A stretch of DNA of 64,000 nt from Micropterus salmoides. Taxonomy: Eukaryota; Chordata; Actinopteri; Centrarchiformes; Centrarchidae. Under the pieces are notes generated by a model that had not been told where the DNA came from, ran no database searches, and worked only from the letters and a program-made list of their open reading frames with translations. Below, piece after piece: positions 36,386-47,998 of this stretch (its first letter is position 1; every line of letters starts with the position of its first letter). Position numbers and translations under genes: made by a program. The stretch covers positions 1,423,429-1,487,428 of the forward strand of contig NW_024041373.1 of the NCBI RefSeq assembly GCF_014851395.1, written 5' to 3'.

Positions 36386-36806
36386 GGCTGCGTTCCGATC
36401 AACAGTGTAAACACTGTATGTAACTGAATGTGATTGGATTAATTTTCATGATATGCAGTCATTCTTATAAAGGTTCATATGAGCATTGTTGTTTTTAGGT
36501 AACCTAACCTCTGAAATAATCATATAAATAATGATAACATTAGTTACAACGGCAATAATTACAGATATACAAACTCTTTTGTCTGCTCCATTGTTAGTTT
36601 GCTGCTTTTGCAAAGGCTTATGGGTAATCTTTCTTGTCAACTTCCTGCGAACTGATAAACCGTTGTTCACTTCTTCCCTACACAGTTCACAGTACCCTTT
36701 GAACTGAACATATTGTGCTCCCTGCGGTTTGGAATCTTACTTAAAATGGCCGAAAAACCTGTGCAGTCCACTTAGTAGGGAACTACAGGGCGATCGGAAC
36801 GCACCC
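36386..36806. mobile_element. MITE with 15-bp inverted ends
   Basis: Left end GGCTGCGTTCCGATC (36386-36400) and right end GATCGGAACGCACCC (36792-36806) are inverted with one mismatch. The 421-bp interior has no credible ORF. GGCTGCGTTCC termini recall Harbinger-like fish MITEs, but no 3-bp target duplication is evident (left flank ATA, right flank ACT). Related GCTGCGTTCC ends occur at 6055 and 12518. Confidence 0.6.
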
Positions 36807-37524
36807 ACTGATTCAGTGATGTTTAACACTACACGTTAATCTACAAACGGCACCTACAAAAGGAAAAACAAGAGTGCAGGGCCCACTTCAAACCATCGCC
36901 ATCCTACGGTTAACTTGTCCTGGATGTAAATACAACCTATAAGTGCACATGAAGTCAGAGTTAGCTTAATGCTAACCTCTCTCTCTTTCCCTATATCTCT
37001 CTTTCTCTGGGAGAACAGATTTAAAAGGCCATTATACTCCATCACCTCCACCATGCACAGTGTCACTGCCATCACTGCAGTGTCAAGTGTCTTATTTCTG
37101 TATTAGAGGGGGAGAGATAAGTGTGTATGTGTGTGTGTGTGTGAGCAAACTTAGGCCTAATGTGCTACCCACAGTATGTGTGTGTGTGAGTGAAAATATA
37201 CTGTACAAGAGGTTAGCTGTGAGTGTGAGTGGGCCTTGCTCCGCTCTGGACGCACTTATCTCTCCTGCTGTGTAATGGATCATACTGGATATTTGCATAA
37301 GGTATGGAGGTGATGTCATTTGGTCCTCAGAGCTGCATTTCAATGATGGTTGACTGTTAGCAAAGTGGACATACTCAGAATAAGCCGCACCACTTCACTT
37401 CCTTCTGTTCAAACTTTGAGCAAACTTTTATTCAGGACCGCAGCTGGATTTAAACTGCTATAAATGATCATTTCAGTGAATCAGAAATTTGGATCTTATT
37501 TTCATAATTTTGTATGTGGGTAAA
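36807..37524. other. Non-coding, with short TG tracts
   Basis: Short (TG)n tracts near 37125-37143 and 37177-37189 make the overlapping Val/Cys-rich and Thr/His-rich ORFs at 37060-37343. No gene is recognised. Confidence 0.5.
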
Positions 37525-39170
37525 TATCACTATAAAGTGCCTTTGGTGTCCTCCTTATCATGAACAAATTGTAAAATAATTGAATTCTGAGATTTTATTA
37601 TAAATGACATAACATTTATACACACATCAGTACAATGATAAGTCTCTAGAAATGTGTTTCCCTCATTTTGTATCATTTTCTTTGACTGGGTGCATGTGGT
37701 TTTTGCATGTACCAAGTGCTGCTCTGCTTACTTCAATGAGTGTAAAAAGTGGTTTACAAAATTAATATAGTTTTTATTTGTAATAATGGTCCTTAGCAAG
37801 TTTGTTCATAAAACAAGTCGTTTTGATGATTTATGTTTAATTTTCATTAGAATATTAACCATTTTGTATATGTCCCTGAAATTGCTGTCCACCCTGTCAT
37901 TGTGGGGTAACTGCCTCTTTAAGAAACAGGCCGATGTATTTAGTGACATCATCACCAGCAATTTGTCTTTGTTCAATGGAGAAATAGTGACATATGAATT
38001 ATTAGAACAACTTTTTAGAAATTCAACATATATTTGCTAAAAGTACACAGTCACTTTCAAAATGAATCACTTTGCTAACAGAGGGTCGACTATGTGCTCA
38101 TTAAATGCTAACTTTTGTGAAAAAATGTCCACCCTGTCATGGTCCACCCTGTCATCAATCCTTCTATGACAGGGTGGACATGGTGGACATGGGCTTAGTT
38201 TCCCCACATTCTTATAATTTTTAAATATTTAAACAGTTATTAAACACATATATGCTTTATTTTAGTGTAGTAGGAGTGGGCAATATAGAGTTTGCAGGCC
38301 TTTTGATGATCATGATTTAATATTTTACAAACTTCTATGTAATTAAAACAACAAACTGCAATCTAAATATATAGTCTATATAACAAATTTCACTACCTAT
38401 TACCTATTATTTAAAAAAATACAGAAGAAGAACAAGAACAATACCTAGGCTATTTAAAAGAGCAGTGACAGTGACAATTAATTGTATCCCCAAAATGAAA
38501 TGAAAACACAGACTGAAATAAATCATTCAGTCTTTTAAAATTACTAGTTTTTACCAAGTCAAAACCATTATTAATAAATAATACTACAAAAAGTTAGTGG
38601 CATGATGTGTTTTTGGCAATGATCTGAAGATTTTTTAATCGCAGGGCCATATTGTTGTAAACTGTGTTTTTTTTAGACTTATGTAATACTAAAGTGCTTA
38701 TTATTCTTTATAATGCTTAAAGGTTTCCTGTTGTTTAACAAATTATGTGTTGTCTTCTAGTTTACCCATTAAAGCCTTTGTCCATTTTGTCATGCCATTG
38801 TCCACCCTGTCATTTCCACGTTTTATGAAAATAAACAAATTATTTTCACATAGTATAAAATCTTTGTATGATTTATTTATGAACAAATGAAGACCAAATA
38901 GTATTGGTTGACAGTTTGACCAGATATGTTTGTTGTTAGATTTTATTTAGAAAAGAAAGTGCAAATATCACAGATGACAGAGTGGTCATATTTTGCGTTT
39001 TGTTCATATTTTGTAGGCTTTCAGTTAATTTATAAAAAGTGCTGGAGCTTGACCAACATGTATTTCTAACAAACTAAGATCTACTTAATAAAATGTATGT
39101 AAAGTTAAAGGGAAAATCTCAGCTTTTTGGGGGGGGAATTATGATGTCTCAAAGGCACTTTATAGTGATA
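37525..39170. mobile_element. Candidate non-autonomous DNA transposon with internal motif array
   Basis: A perfect 20-bp inverted repeat, TATCACTATAAAGTGCCTTT, lies at 37525-37544 and, reversed, at 39151-39170. A second inverted match (CTGAGATTTT at 37587-37596 and its reverse at 39113-39122) extends the similarity about 50-70 bp inward. Inside are four exact copies of GTCCACCCTGTCAT (37887, 38127, 38142, 38800), one exact inverted copy (38166-38179) and imperfect copies near 38780 and 38974. If TA is the duplicated target, the ends are TCACTATAAAG. If the ends are CACTA, the element would recall CACTA/EnSpm, but the 3-bp flanks TAT and ATA do not match. The 84-codon ORF at 37786-38040 has no recognisable domain. 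Superfamily unknown. Confidence 0.55.
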
Positions 39171-39855
39171 AGTACTACTTTTTCTTGTAACAACATTGCA
39201 TGCACTGTCACAGTGGGTAAAGAAACTTCAGAAGTCAGACGACCATACAGGTTCAAAACAAACTCCCATGTTAGTCAGACTATCGAAAGCAAAAAGTAAA
39301 GTGTTCACCCAAACTAAAAAGCTATAAGTTTACAGACCTACTTGCCAGAAAGTTGCACACAGAGTTTTCACATGCAAGGAGGAATTATTAGCTCAGGTGT
39401 GCTCACTTTCAGTTTTACCTCATCAATGTGTTAATCCCTCTCAGTACTTTCTGATAACTTTCAAATAATTTATAGAAGAACCATACAACCCCCTAAACCA
39501 GGCAAAACCTAAAAATAAATTACAGCCGCAATTAAAAATATTATATCATGTAAGAAGGCCCACATTTCCACCCTTTCTTATTCTGTGAAAAGCAGGCCAG
39601 GTCAGAGCCAAGCTTCCAATCTTTTAAAAGTTTGTGTTACTGATGTCAGTGTCACTGTTCAAATGTCAGCATGGTGGAGAAACTTGCAAGGAACATAATA
39701 CTTCAGTCTACACAAAGGTCACCTCCCATCAGTCTAATTGTACTTACAGTATTTAGAACTCTCTTACAAGATCTCCCCTTCAGGATGCTGAGCTTCCTCT
39801 CTGTGCCTCGACAACCCTCCTCTCACTAATAGCTGTTGTCTTAATGCCAAAGTTG
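39171..39855. other. Non-coding, nothing recognised
   Basis: AT-rich unique sequence, no repeat or ORF of note. Confidence 0.45.
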
Positions 39856-39859
39856 GGTA

Positions 39860-40160
39860 TTTTTCAGGTTAAATTTGGGGTGGTGACACTGGGCGGCAAT
39901 ATTAATCTCACCAGCGACGTCGCCACGGTGGTAATGAAGGATGGCCAGCGTTATTTGTATCCTCGCATGTCGAGTGTTTTGTCAAAAGTAGGCGAGTTTT
40001 GCTTGCCTGGTAGATTTGTGTTCTCTCCTGGGAGCAGTGGCCCAGTAAGAGACAGCAGTTGCTCGACATAATTAGACCGGGAAGGTCCTTGTAAACTCAT
40101 TAATATCTTGCCCAGGCTGCAATTGGCTGGCTCGCCGGTGGTTCCTTGGTGAAGAGTGTG
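39860..40160. promoter_or_regulatory. Candidate conserved non-coding element
   Basis: GC-balanced unique block with GGCAATATTAATCTCACCAG, GTCGCCACGGTGGTAATG, GACATAATTAGACC, CATTAATATC and GCAATTGGC. A 75-codon plus ORF crosses it (39844-40071) without any recognisable domain or splice context. The texture resembles that of the block at 30900. Not aligned to anything. Confidence 0.3.
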
Positions 40161-42050
40161 GAGAGACTTTTGTGGAGAAAGGAAGATATTAAGTTAAAGT
40201 AGCAAGATAAATGGAAGGTTTGAAGTAAACAAGTTGAGATGTTGGTCATGAAGGGCTACAGGGTGTATGGGTTCACTACCGAGCTCCAGATATTGTTTGT
40301 AATAGAATAAAACAGACCATGGCTTTACACCGCCTTTTAAAGAGGAACATTGCTTAGTTGTAGCATTTATTTCAGTTATTTCTCTGACCTGAAAGCTGTT
40401 TAAAAGCCACAGTAAGACTTCCCTAAACACAGAGCAAACCTCTGCATTAACTTTGATTTGCCACAAAAAAAACCCTTCCAAACCTGTTACTAGTCAACTG
40501 TAAGAAACAATGGCTGATATGCTGACTACATGTTACAAGAGATAAATCAATAAACTCAGATTAGAGGAAAGAATATGTGATTATGTATTTCAGATATGGC
40601 TTCTATGTGAAGTAAACAAACATAGCATCATCCTTCTTACCTAATATCACTATTGTTTGATATTCAAGCTAAAGTACATTATAGCTTTGTACTGTATACT
40701 TACACACGGGCATATAAAAAACAATTGAAAGATAGAGATAATTCTCTGGTGTTTATATATTAGGTTTTTTGATTAATAGAGACTCATTGGACCATTTGTG
40801 TGTTTTATCTGTTTACTTTGGACACACTGCTGTAACCTATTTTCTTGACATACTTTTACTGTGTTGTTAGTAACTGAGTTTGATGTAACTCTTGTATTAT
40901 ATTGTGTATATTGTGTGTGTGTAAGTACATTGATATAAACTGAGACTGATATTCTCTTGGGAATACCATCTATACTTTTTTGCAATGGGATGATAATCTG
41001 TGAATGTAACAAATTCAGAGAAGATGCAAGGGCACAAATCTATGGCATGGCATCAGCACTTCAATCACAGCCAAAGACAAAATTACCCTGAACACACATG
41101 TCAATGTGCCAGCTTCTCAATCGATGCTGGGATGTTAGCAGGTTGCACAAATGTAAGGTAGAGGGACTCGCTAAAGCACTCGCTGACACTCAAGGTAGAC
41201 CACACATTCCAAAATCAAGCCGGCCAAATTGGGAGACCTGAGCTAAAATGAAAAACATGTCAGGCCTGTCTCCTGGAGAGGACATTAAAACAAACACCAT
41301 ATGTGTAAAACTTCTACACTTGCGAAGAGTGTACACTTGTACATTCTGCTCATCAGTTGGGGAGATATTTAATTGTATAGAGCAGTTGCAACTATCTTCA
41401 CTACAGGTCAAATTCTTGATAAAGAATTGCAGCCATCAAACTATGGAATGTATGACATTCAAACAGCTGAATGTAAGCACTATGTTGGGAATTCAAGTGG
41501 AATCAAAAATGTTTTGAAGTTGTAGTGTTTGAAGGTTTATGTTTTAATACTAGTTAAGAAAGTTCTTCATTGTTTTACTGGAATCTTTTCCAACTTTTTA
41601 AAAAGTAAATATACCTTGTGGGTCAATTTGAATTGATGTTAAATAGACAAAAACAAATTCTTAACATAATACATAGTTTAAATAGCAGCTTCTCACATCA
41701 GTAATTATGGTTTTCCATAATAAATAATGAGATGTGAGAAATTACTGAAAGAAGAGAAGAGAGAGCAAGTAAGAGGACACCTTTCCCTGCAAGCAAAACT
41801 ATACCTAAACTTTTCCATCTCAGTAGAAATGCAGCAGTTTCTACCCCAGGAAGGTCCCACAGACAGGGATTTTGGGGGACTTTGCCGTAACATTAAAACA
41901 TGGCAGGAGAGTTCACATCTTATAATTAGTAGCCTATATGTGGAGTAGAGCACACCAAAATCTTTACAATTAGAGAATGGGGCTTTGGGGAGTAAATTCT
42001 TTTTGCAGTGTTGAGAGAATTTTTTCTGTCATACACAATCCCTGGCTCCT
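40161..42050. other. Non-coding, no gene seen
   Basis: ORFs of 70-95 codons on both strands (for example 41248-41517, plus) have no recognised domain. No repeat family recognised. Confidence 0.5.
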
Positions 42051-42057
42051 CCAGTTA

Positions 42058-42175
42058 GCAAGTGTCCTTGGGCAAGACACTGAACCCCAAATTGCTCACG
42101 ATGGCTGTGCCATCGCTGTACAAGTGTGTGTGACTGTATTGTTTCTTTTTCTGATGAGCAGTTAACACCTTGCCT
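42058..42175 (+). repeat. SINE body fragment
   Basis: CAAGTGTCCTTGGGCAAGAC followed by ACTGAACCCCAAATTGCTC and CGATGGCTGTGCCATCGCTG, then GATGAGCAGTTAACACCTTG. This is the body of a common teleost SINE. It shares the TGTCCTTGRGCAAGACACT core with the SINE at 2068 but lacks the tRNA-like head and the 3' tail. Confidence 0.7.
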
Positions 42176-42744
42176 TCCTGGGGTGTGTTGGTGGTTACAC
42201 CGCTGGGATTTCCCAGATTGGCCAGAGTCAGCTGATAATGGCAGCTACAGTTAGCGGTAGCTGGCGGTTACTGTGTTAGCAAAAAGTAAAGCTATCTGTC
42301 CATCAGGAAACAATATAAATCACAGAGAATTGAGGCAGAGCAGCGGGACGACATCAGAGGGAAAACCAGAGAATATTTACACACATTTACTGAAAGACTG
42401 AGCAGGAGATAAAGAGACAGGATTTTTTTCTCATAATTTGGGGGTCTTTAGCATGATATGTGACCTTTAAAAACTGAAAGCAGCAACAGCTTCACTTTTC
42501 TGTATTGCAGTTCTGACCAATCAGTAACTGGCACCGATTCAAGACCGGTGTTTGTTACACAGTCCTAGTAAACATTGTTTATGTCTAAGGGATAACAATC
42601 ATAAGTGGTTGGGAACTACTTTGCCAAATAAATATGCATGTGGTATATAGGGGCTTGGCTAGTTGTCTTGGTGCTGTACTGTAAATAGCATTTATACCAT
42701 GTAGTGAAACAACGGTGTGGATTTGTGCATTTTATATTGAATAA
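42176..42744. other. Non-coding, one weak repeat match
   Basis: GACATCAGAGGGAAAACCAG near 42350 resembles GACATCAGAGAGAAAACTAG at 9682, inside the hAT-like element. This may be a trace of a shared family, but no ends are visible here. Confidence 0.35.
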
Positions 42745-43040
42745 AGTTGGAGCTACTCCAAATTCCCTTTTCCTCTCCCAGAGGGGAGCAGGGGGGGTTG
42801 GAGATCAACTTTCAACGGACTGCTGGGGAGACCCCAACAGAAGGGGGGGTGAAAGTTGCTTTCTTTAAGTGCTATGCCTGGGCAGTTGATCGTAAAACTG
42901 GCGCCTTTTTGATTCCGAAGCTGATAATGTGGGGCCTGACTGTTAAACTGACAAAGGGACACGAACCAGCGATTAGCATTTCCCTGAACAGCCTATCAAA
43001 ACTGCTCCCCCACACATGTAACCGTGGCAACTGATCTGGC
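42745..43040. promoter_or_regulatory. Candidate conserved non-coding element
   Basis: GC-balanced, non-repetitive block with G-rich stretches (GGGGGGTTGG at 42790, GGGGGGG at 42844) and open frames on both strands (95 codons plus, 69 codons minus). Neither frame has a recognisable domain or exon-like splice flanks, so a regulatory element is the more cautious reading. Confidence 0.2.
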
Positions 43041-43322
43041 TCTGTGTTTCATGACCCCATCAAAGGGATACTTCTTGTCTCACCTAAGTGTGACATAACC
43101 CAGGAAACCGAACTTTAAATAACCAAAGACTGCAGTCTCCAAAGACTCAAAGCATTTAATTAAGTTTAATTAAATCTTTTAGTTACTTGATTACGTTTGC
43201 CTCTATTTGAGTAGTTATGTTACCATGTTGTTGCTATCTGTTGCTGATATTAGTGCTGAAAATAATCTAAATAAGTTGTTTGCAGTGTTTTTATTTTCAT
43301 CAAGGTTAAGGACCCTCCGTCA

Positions 43323-44663
43323 TGTTATGTGTAATCAATCTTGTTCATAATACTTTCCTACAAAATTCCTTTAGAAATGATGATAAAGAAATGTCTTACT
43401 ATACTCTTAATTGCCAGCTTGAATTTAAGGCTGAATAACTAAATTCCCCAGTTCCTAAGGAGAGACGATCTTGGATTAATCTAAGCTTTTCTCATGTAAC
43501 TTGAGCTCCCCCAAGTGGACGAAATAAGTATTACATACCATCGTTGGAAATGCCTTTAAATGTATAAATATCCTGACCAATAATGTGACAATTGTTTCCT
43601 GTAACCAAATGCTTAACTTAGAACGGTACAACCGTTTGACCATTGAGGTTTGATTGTGGAAATATTTGATTATAATACGCGCAAATAGATTTCTTTTCTT
43701 TTAGACCTTAAGTTTAGAAAGGCAGTCCCTCGGGAAACCTGAAACGCCCTCTGGGGAACCACGCCCCGGCAACAAAAGAGCGACACGCGACGCTCTTCTC
43801 TCCTCTTCTTCTCGGCGCTCTCTGCTCTTCTCTCTCGGCTCGCTCTGCTCTCTGGACGCTTCGGCACGCATCCGGCGTGCCTCTCCGGGCAACACCTAAG
43901 AGTCGACCAGCAACAGGCCTTTGTTCGCTTGAAGCTGCACACGTGAAGTGCCGTGACATCAATCTGCCCCTCAGTTTGTTTTATTTTCTTTCTTTCTTTT
44001 GTTTGTTTTGTTATCAGTCCGTTAAGTTACACTGGACTAATTCAGGAACGCCCAAGTTCCATTTTATAAGCTTTTTCGTCGAGCTAACTTCACCGAGGTC
44101 AGACCAAGCCACGTGGTCTCGCCAGCGGCCACGAAGGAAGCCTGAAAACAGCCGAATTGCCAGACGGAGGACGGCGTTTTCTTCAGTCAGACACGGAGAA
44201 CCCGGAGAATCCCTAGCAAAAAGCCAGGATCGGGCAGCTAGCGTGGGACCCGTGCAACAGGCCAAAGCAGGCTGTCGACAAGCAGTAAAACCTAACAAAC
44301 ATTCTGTGCTCAGAGATGTCCCGTAATGTTAATATTGTCTTTTAACTCCTAAACTCATAACTTACTTTCATTAGTTCTCCTCTGCCCTATGAGTCAAAGG
44401 CTTCCCACAATTGAACCTCCATTTCTCATTGTTCAGCAATTGTTTATTTTCCCTGTATTTAACCACCCTTTTATATCGCATTAGTTAGAGAATAATTCAT
44501 GAATCAAGAACTGTGTGTTGCCTATTTCTACGTCCCTGCCAAGAGATGACCCTTTAGATATGAGACTGACTGACTGATTTAAGATAATTGAGTGATTATT
44601 AACTAACTGATCACTAGTAATTGTATAATTATTAAAAGCTACCTAGAAGTCCGGATTATAACA
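43323..44663 (+). mobile_element. Candidate LTR of an LTR retrotransposon
   Basis: The segment begins TGTTAT (43323) and ends ATAACA (44663), a perfect 6-bp short inverted repeat of the TG...CA kind. Eight bases later lies a primer-binding-site-like sequence. A GC-rich, CpG-containing pyrimidine tract (43740-43880) and an ATTAAA near 44631 would fit U3/U5 parts. No second copy and no gag or pol ORF follow, so this would be a solo LTR with a scrap of leader. The left boundary rests on the 6-bp match alone. ORFs across it (up to 149 codons, 43877-44326) show no recognisable domain. A CpG-rich unique promoter is the alternative. Confidence 0.35.
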
Positions 44664-44670
44664 ACTCCGG

Positions 44671-44689
44671 TGGTGCCCTGAAACGAGGA
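44671..44689 (+). other. Primer-binding-site-like sequence
   Basis: TGGTGCCCTGAAACGAGGA begins with TGG, the complement of a tRNA CCA end, and lies 7 bases past the candidate LTR end. I cannot match it exactly to a named tRNA. Confidence 0.3.
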
Positions 44690-45535
44690 ATAATTTTAGA
44701 TTTTATGAATATTAAAATTCATAATTGGGTATTAATTCTCATAAATTTATTAAAATTCATAACTAATTTAAGCATGCTACAACCATCACTTCTGGATACC
44801 AAATACACATGTTTTACTATCTTTCTCACACACACACACACACACACAGTGATCTATCACATGGACTGGTTAATCCCTGATTTTGAATAAAAATTAATAA
44901 TAGTAATGATGATGATGATTATATTATTATTTTTATTATCGTATTACTGTGGCAGGCTGTCCATGCAAGAGAGGGCAGTAGAGAGGTAGGCTAGTCCCAG
45001 AATGCCCTGCTGTGTCTGTGTACACAAGTTAAGTCCCTTGGGTACACCTACACACTTTGTGACCTGTCTGCTCAGTGGACATCAGGCAGATTAAAATCAG
45101 TTAATGCACTTGGGGCTAGTTGACTCTCTCTCTCACACACATATACACACGCACACACACACACGCATGCATGCATGCACACACACACACACACACGCAC
45201 ACAACCATCAACCAGCTATTTCAGCTATTTCTCACTCACTTTTTAAAATTAATACCCATTGTTTTTGCTAAGCAGAGGATGTCCCGGAGGCTGCCTCGGG
45301 GTGTGTGTCCGTGTGTGCGTGTGTGTATGGGCTGCACATAGATTCAGTGAAGAGAGGGTTTCAGTGGATTACTATGGCCCCAAAGTGCTGTGCCCTTTCA
45401 TTAACCTTGCCTCTTAGTCGTCTCATTTAATACAAAACAAATTTCTAATCTACAGCCTGCTAAACAGTTCTACAGCTCACTCTGTGGCCGTGTGCGAGTG
45501 TGTATGTGTGTGCATCACTGTTACTCTTATTGCCT
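44690..45535. other. Non-coding with CA microsatellites
   Basis: (CA)n at 44826-44848 and a compound CA/CATG repeat at about 45134-45203, plus short TG-rich stretches near 45300 and 45500. No gene seen. Confidence 0.6.
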
Positions 45536-45539
45536 TGGG

Positions 45540-45760
45540 TTCCCTCTGCCTAGCCCCCTAATTACTCCCCGAAACAGGCGGCCAGGCTCCTCCTATGTGC
45601 TATCATCATTTTAAATTTATTTTGATTGATTTGTGTCAGCTTTAACTATGCTTTGGGCCGAGGTCGATAAATAAAGATCAATACTTTAATGTTTTCCTCT
45701 GAACCTTTATTAAAAATAGATTGGCTATAAAGAGGGCTGAATTACGAGGAGGACTGCCTA
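45540..45760. promoter_or_regulatory. Candidate conserved non-coding element
   Basis: Unique block with CCCTAATTACTCCCC, TTTTAAATTTATTTTGATTG, GTCGATAAATAAAGATC and TTATTAAAAATAGATTGGC, between microsatellites and a LINE fragment. Dense homeodomain-like cores; conservation untested. Confidence 0.3.
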
Positions 45761-45929
45761 CTTCCAATGCATGTCAACTGGAATCTAATTGAACAACATT
45801 GAACCAGTAGAGATTAGTCCAGGGAATGTGAGCTGCAGGAGGCCTGGGCTGTTGGAGAGCAGAGAGGAAGACTGAGGAATTGATTCTGCAAGGTGAAAGA
45901 GAGAGAAAAGAAAAGTTTGTTTGATGAGT

Positions 45930-46420
45930 TGTTTGGACCAGCTCAAAACAACTCGTGATGTGGTTCTACTTCTGCTGACTAGCAGTAGTTCAGAGATCAC
46001 AGGTGAGGCCTCCGCTCTGGTGGGGATGGGGCGAATCCTCCTGATGTTGTAAAGGGGGAATAGCCAGGAGAGAGTAACTGTTGCGTTGTTTGTGACAGTT
46101 CTTTATTCAGGGTACCTCCCAGATTCTTCGTCTTTCCTCACTACTGCAGTGTTGGTGATGGACATGTCTCGGTGAGGAGACCCTCTCCCTGCAGGAGCAC
46201 AAGCTCAGTCTTGTCCAGGCTGAGCTTTAGGCCAGGCAAGCAGCAATGTGTGCGTCCACTTGAGTGTCAGATGACAAGAATAGCTGGGTGTCATCAGCAT
46301 AGCAGTGGTTGGAGAAGCTATGTGAGTATATGACAGCACCAAGAACCCTTTAGTAGAGGGAGAAGAGGAGAGAGTCTAGGATGGAGCCGTGTGGAACTCA
46401 GCTGCTGGTAAACAAAATTC
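45930..46420 (-). pseudogene. L2-like LINE reverse transcriptase fragment
   Basis: Minus-strand translation in broken frames gives GSILDSLLFSLYT (near 46390), CYADDTQLFLSS (near 46295) with the catalytic YADD, SLDKTELVLLQGEG-like sequence (near 46210) and FPLYNIRRIRPIPT-like sequence (near 46040). These are the palm and thumb of an L2-clade reverse transcriptase. The frame changes several times and both ends are missing. It is a different, older lineage from the L2 copy at 3353. Confidence 0.75.
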
Positions 46421-47136
46421 AGGAACTCAACTTGTTTTTTACTGAGCTGTACCCTCCGTGTTGTGACAAGCCCTGACTCACTGTCTGCATACTGTTTACT
46501 GCTAAGCTGACTCAGCACAATCCAATTGGACAGCAATTGGAGATTTTTGGGGGGGGGGGTTCTATAGCAGAAACTAGTGTAGAACAATTAGGTTTTGTCT
46601 GGCCCCCATAATGAATGGCCAGAGGTTAGACATGTGTTATCTTCACTCAGTCTTGAAATACTGAGCCTAATTTATATTTTCTGATTCAGACTAAGCAGTG
46701 CATATATGCATGATACACAAATGTTTGAGTAGCAGGCATCTGCTTAAATGAAATAATGTAGCTCTTACAAAGAACATTCAAACTTACCAATAAATCCAGA
46801 GCTGCAGTCCCTAATTTCAGGTAGTGCATTTGCCAAAAGGCCCCTGTCTGCAACAGTTAAGTCCTAGATTTCTGGTATGTGTCCATCCAGAAAGACACCA
46901 CATAGCTACAGTACTTCATGCAGTATGAGCTGAGAAATAATCTGAACACATTTTACCTCAAATTAGTGGATAGCCTGGTATCTCAAATAACTGTATTTGA
47001 TCACCAGTGGGCATATTTATTTTACTTTCTTCCCTCCAAAGAGAAGACAAAGTTCAGGTTAAGCTACAAAGAAGCAGCCTTGCTCAGTGACACTGAAGCT
47101 GGGTAAATATTTTCAGGAAAAGTCCCCCTATTCACT
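46421..47136. other. Non-coding, nothing recognised
   Basis: A run of ten G at 46550-46559 and otherwise AT-rich unique sequence. Confidence 0.45.
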
Positions 47137-47384
47137 AGTTCAATTCAATTCAATTCAATTTTATTTATATAGCGCCAAATCACAACAACAGTTATCTCAC
47201 AGCGCTTTTCATAAAAGAGCAGGTCTAGACCGTACTCTGTGATGATATTTACAGAAGCCCAACAGTTCCCACCAAGAGCAGCACTAGGAGACAGAGGCAA
47301 GGAAAAACTTCCTTTTAAGAGGCAGAAACCTCGAGCAGAACCATGGCTCAGGGTGGGCGGCCATCTGCCTCGACCGGTTGGGGT

Positions 47385-47426
<42 letters not shown>

Positions 47427-47461
47427 GAGTGAAAGAGAGAGAGAGAGAGAAAGAGAGTGAA

Positions 47462-47499
<38 letters not shown>

Positions 47500-47520
47500 G
47501 GATGTAAGGAGAGAGAGAGG
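47385..47520 (+). repeat. (GA)n microsatellite inside LINE 3' UTR
   Basis: Imperfect GA/GAAA repeat over about 130 bp, within the LINE 3' untranslated region. The Ser/Leu-rich and Glu/Arg-rich ORFs that cross it are products of the repeat. Confidence 0.9.
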
Positions 47521-47998
47521 GGAGGGAGGCAGCCTACACAATATACACACAGAGGTACAGACAGCGAAGGTAATGTTGCTATAAACTAAATGAAAAATGG
47601 TACAGATATTTATAATAGTGTTAATGGTAACCATCATAATGTTAATGATTATAATAACAATAATAACAATAAGACTAGCAACCACTACTTGCAGTAGAGG
47701 GTGTCGAGCAGGAACACGGTGGCAGCAGGCGACCCGCAGCCACAGATCCAGACTCCACAGCTCCAGAGCCAGAAAACCTGCAGGAAGTGATAGGAGGAGA
47801 GAGGAGAGGGACGAGAAAGCACAAGACTACCAGAAAGGGGAGAAGTTGTGTTAGTAACATGCAATAATGGGATAAGGTTGCATACAGAGGGAGAGAAAGT
47901 AGAGGAGAGAGGAGCTCAGTGCATCATGGGAAATCCCCCGGCAGTCTAGGCCTATAGCAGCATAACTAAGGGATGGTTCAGGACTACCTGAGCCAGCC

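Noticed and set aside
43877..44326. 149-codon ORF in the CpG-rich block, possible cellular exon
   Set aside because: Several frames are open on both strands because of GC richness; no domain or clear splice sites. An LTR-like explanation fits as well.
47284..47685. 133-codon minus ORF, Ser/Leu-rich
   Set aside because: It is a translation of the GA microsatellite in a LINE 3' untranslated region.
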